Under the pieces are notes generated by a model. The model was not told where the DNA came from and ran no database searches. It worked only from the letters and a program-made list of their open reading frames with translations. Both the position numbers and the translations under genes were made by a program. Source: Ectobius pallidus (taxonomy: Eukaryota > Arthropoda > Insecta > Blattodea > Ectobiidae). Taken from it: 64,000 nucleotides of DNA. Shown here piece after piece: positions 63,684-64,000 of this stretch (position 1 is its first letter; the number at the start of each line of letters is the position of its first letter). The stretch spans positions 1,798,001 through 1,862,000 of the forward strand of contig CAXKWD010000015.1 of NCBI GenBank assembly GCA_964059195.1, written 5' to 3'.

Positions 63684-64000
63684 ATGACATTGCTAGGCAA
63701 CAGTTTCGTATTTGGAGATGGCATTGCTAAGCTACAGTTTCTTGTTCAAGATGTCAATGCTAAGCAACAGTCAGGTGTTTTAAAAACATCATTGCTAAGC
63801 AACAGTTTCCGGTTTAGACTGGCATCGCTAGGCAACACTTTTGTGATAGAAAAATCTAATTGTTAGGCAGCCAAATTGTCTTTAAAAGTTACATTGCTAG
63901 GAAAAGTTACGACTTTGAAAAATGCATTGAAAGGTAAAGGTTTTGTGTCAGAAATTGACATATCTCCGGAACAGTATCTTTTTTTAAAAGCTTTTAACAG
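63684..64000 (+). repeat. Partial unit 78 with divergent end
   Basis: The unit starts normally with caagatgtc and tttcttgttc and a private aaaacatcattg near 63785. It ends inside module A1 at the window edge. Its last 60 bases are clearly more divergent than any other copy of the same stretch (separate entry). Confidence 0.85.
63941..64000 (+). repeat. Divergent terminal stretch of module A1
   Basis: Compared with the usual A1 sequence, about seven substitutions fall within roughly 65 bases: ttttgtgtca for ttttttgtcc, catatctccggaac for cattgctacgcaac, and taacag for taatag. Elsewhere in the window this stretch rarely has more than one or two changes. Length and register are unchanged. It may be the beginning of a decayed array margin, an older unit variant, or poor sequence quality near a contig end. 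Confidence 0.75.

Larger units (their letters stand above)
1..64000 (+). repeat. Satellite array of ~828-bp higher-order units
   Basis: The entire window is a head-to-tail array of one unit in one orientation. A convenient anchor is the ATG that precedes the first monomer after the decayed stretch of each unit; 78 anchors fall between 248 and 63684. Nearly all spacings are 823-829 bp, the only large exception being 563 bp at 25068. Units differ from one another by only a few substitutions and single-base indels by eye. No gene, RNA gene or transposon interrupts the array. Long homogeneous arrays of this kind are known from eukaryotic centromeric, pericentromeric and subtelomeric heterochromatin; which of these applies cannot be told from the window. 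Both window ends lie inside the array. Confidence 0.98.

Noticed and set aside
1..64000. CRISPR array
   Set aside because: A short conserved core alternates with variable parts of near-constant length, which superficially resembles repeats and spacers. However, the 'spacers' are themselves repeated every 828 bp, the cores vary, and no cas-like gene is present.
1..64000. CENP-B box in the satellite
   Set aside because: I saw nothing close to the canonical 17-bp box; ttcg occurs, but without the flanking bases the box requires.
1..64000. Prokaryotic or phage origin of the window
   Set aside because: A gene-free tandem array of this size with several nested levels is not known to me in bacteria or phages. 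Base composition and organisation fit a eukaryotic satellite.

Overview
The whole 64 kb window is one uninterrupted head-to-tail satellite DNA array. I find no credible protein-coding gene, rRNA, tRNA, transposon or CRISPR locus. The sequence is AT-rich by eye, lacks gene-like reading frames and is tandemly organised throughout. This points to a eukaryotic nuclear chromosome, in constitutive heterochromatin of the centromeric, pericentromeric or subtelomeric kind. I cannot name the species or the satellite family.

The array is built at four levels. (1) The ancestral monomer is about 33 bp: a conserved 16-base core (cattgctaggcaacag or aagcaac forms) followed by about 17 variable bases. The core is an imperfect dyad close to the RFX X-box consensus. 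(2) Monomers form modules: a 265-bp module of 8 monomers present twice in direct tandem (A1, A2), and a 298-bp module B of 9 monomers, three of them badly decayed but still in register. (3) A1+A2+B make the main unit of 828 bp (25 monomers). I place 78 anchors of this unit, with spacings almost all 823-829 bp, and all units lie in the same orientation. (4) Unit variants recur in a fixed order, showing 3- to 5-unit local duplications and one very large duplication.

Layout: 1-247 is the tail of a unit; 248-10.2 kb holds units 1-12; about 10.2-33.5 kb (segment S1) reappears at about 37.2-62.5 kb (segment S2). The S1-to-S2 offset is 27,037-27,039 bp, then 30,342 bp after a 3,307-bp tandem duplication inside S2, then 28,951 bp after loss of 1,391 bp in S2. 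One unit (25068-25630) has lost exactly one 265-bp module. One module (54125-54389) is a mosaic of A1 and A2. The last 60 bases diverge sharply from the unit consensus and may mark an array edge or a sequence-quality problem.

The short open frames of 60-85 codons are by-products of an approximately 33-bp (11-codon) period and are not annotated as genes. The window's interest is structural: a nested satellite whose recombination history can be read base by base, carrying hundreds of copies of a dyad-symmetric candidate protein-binding site.
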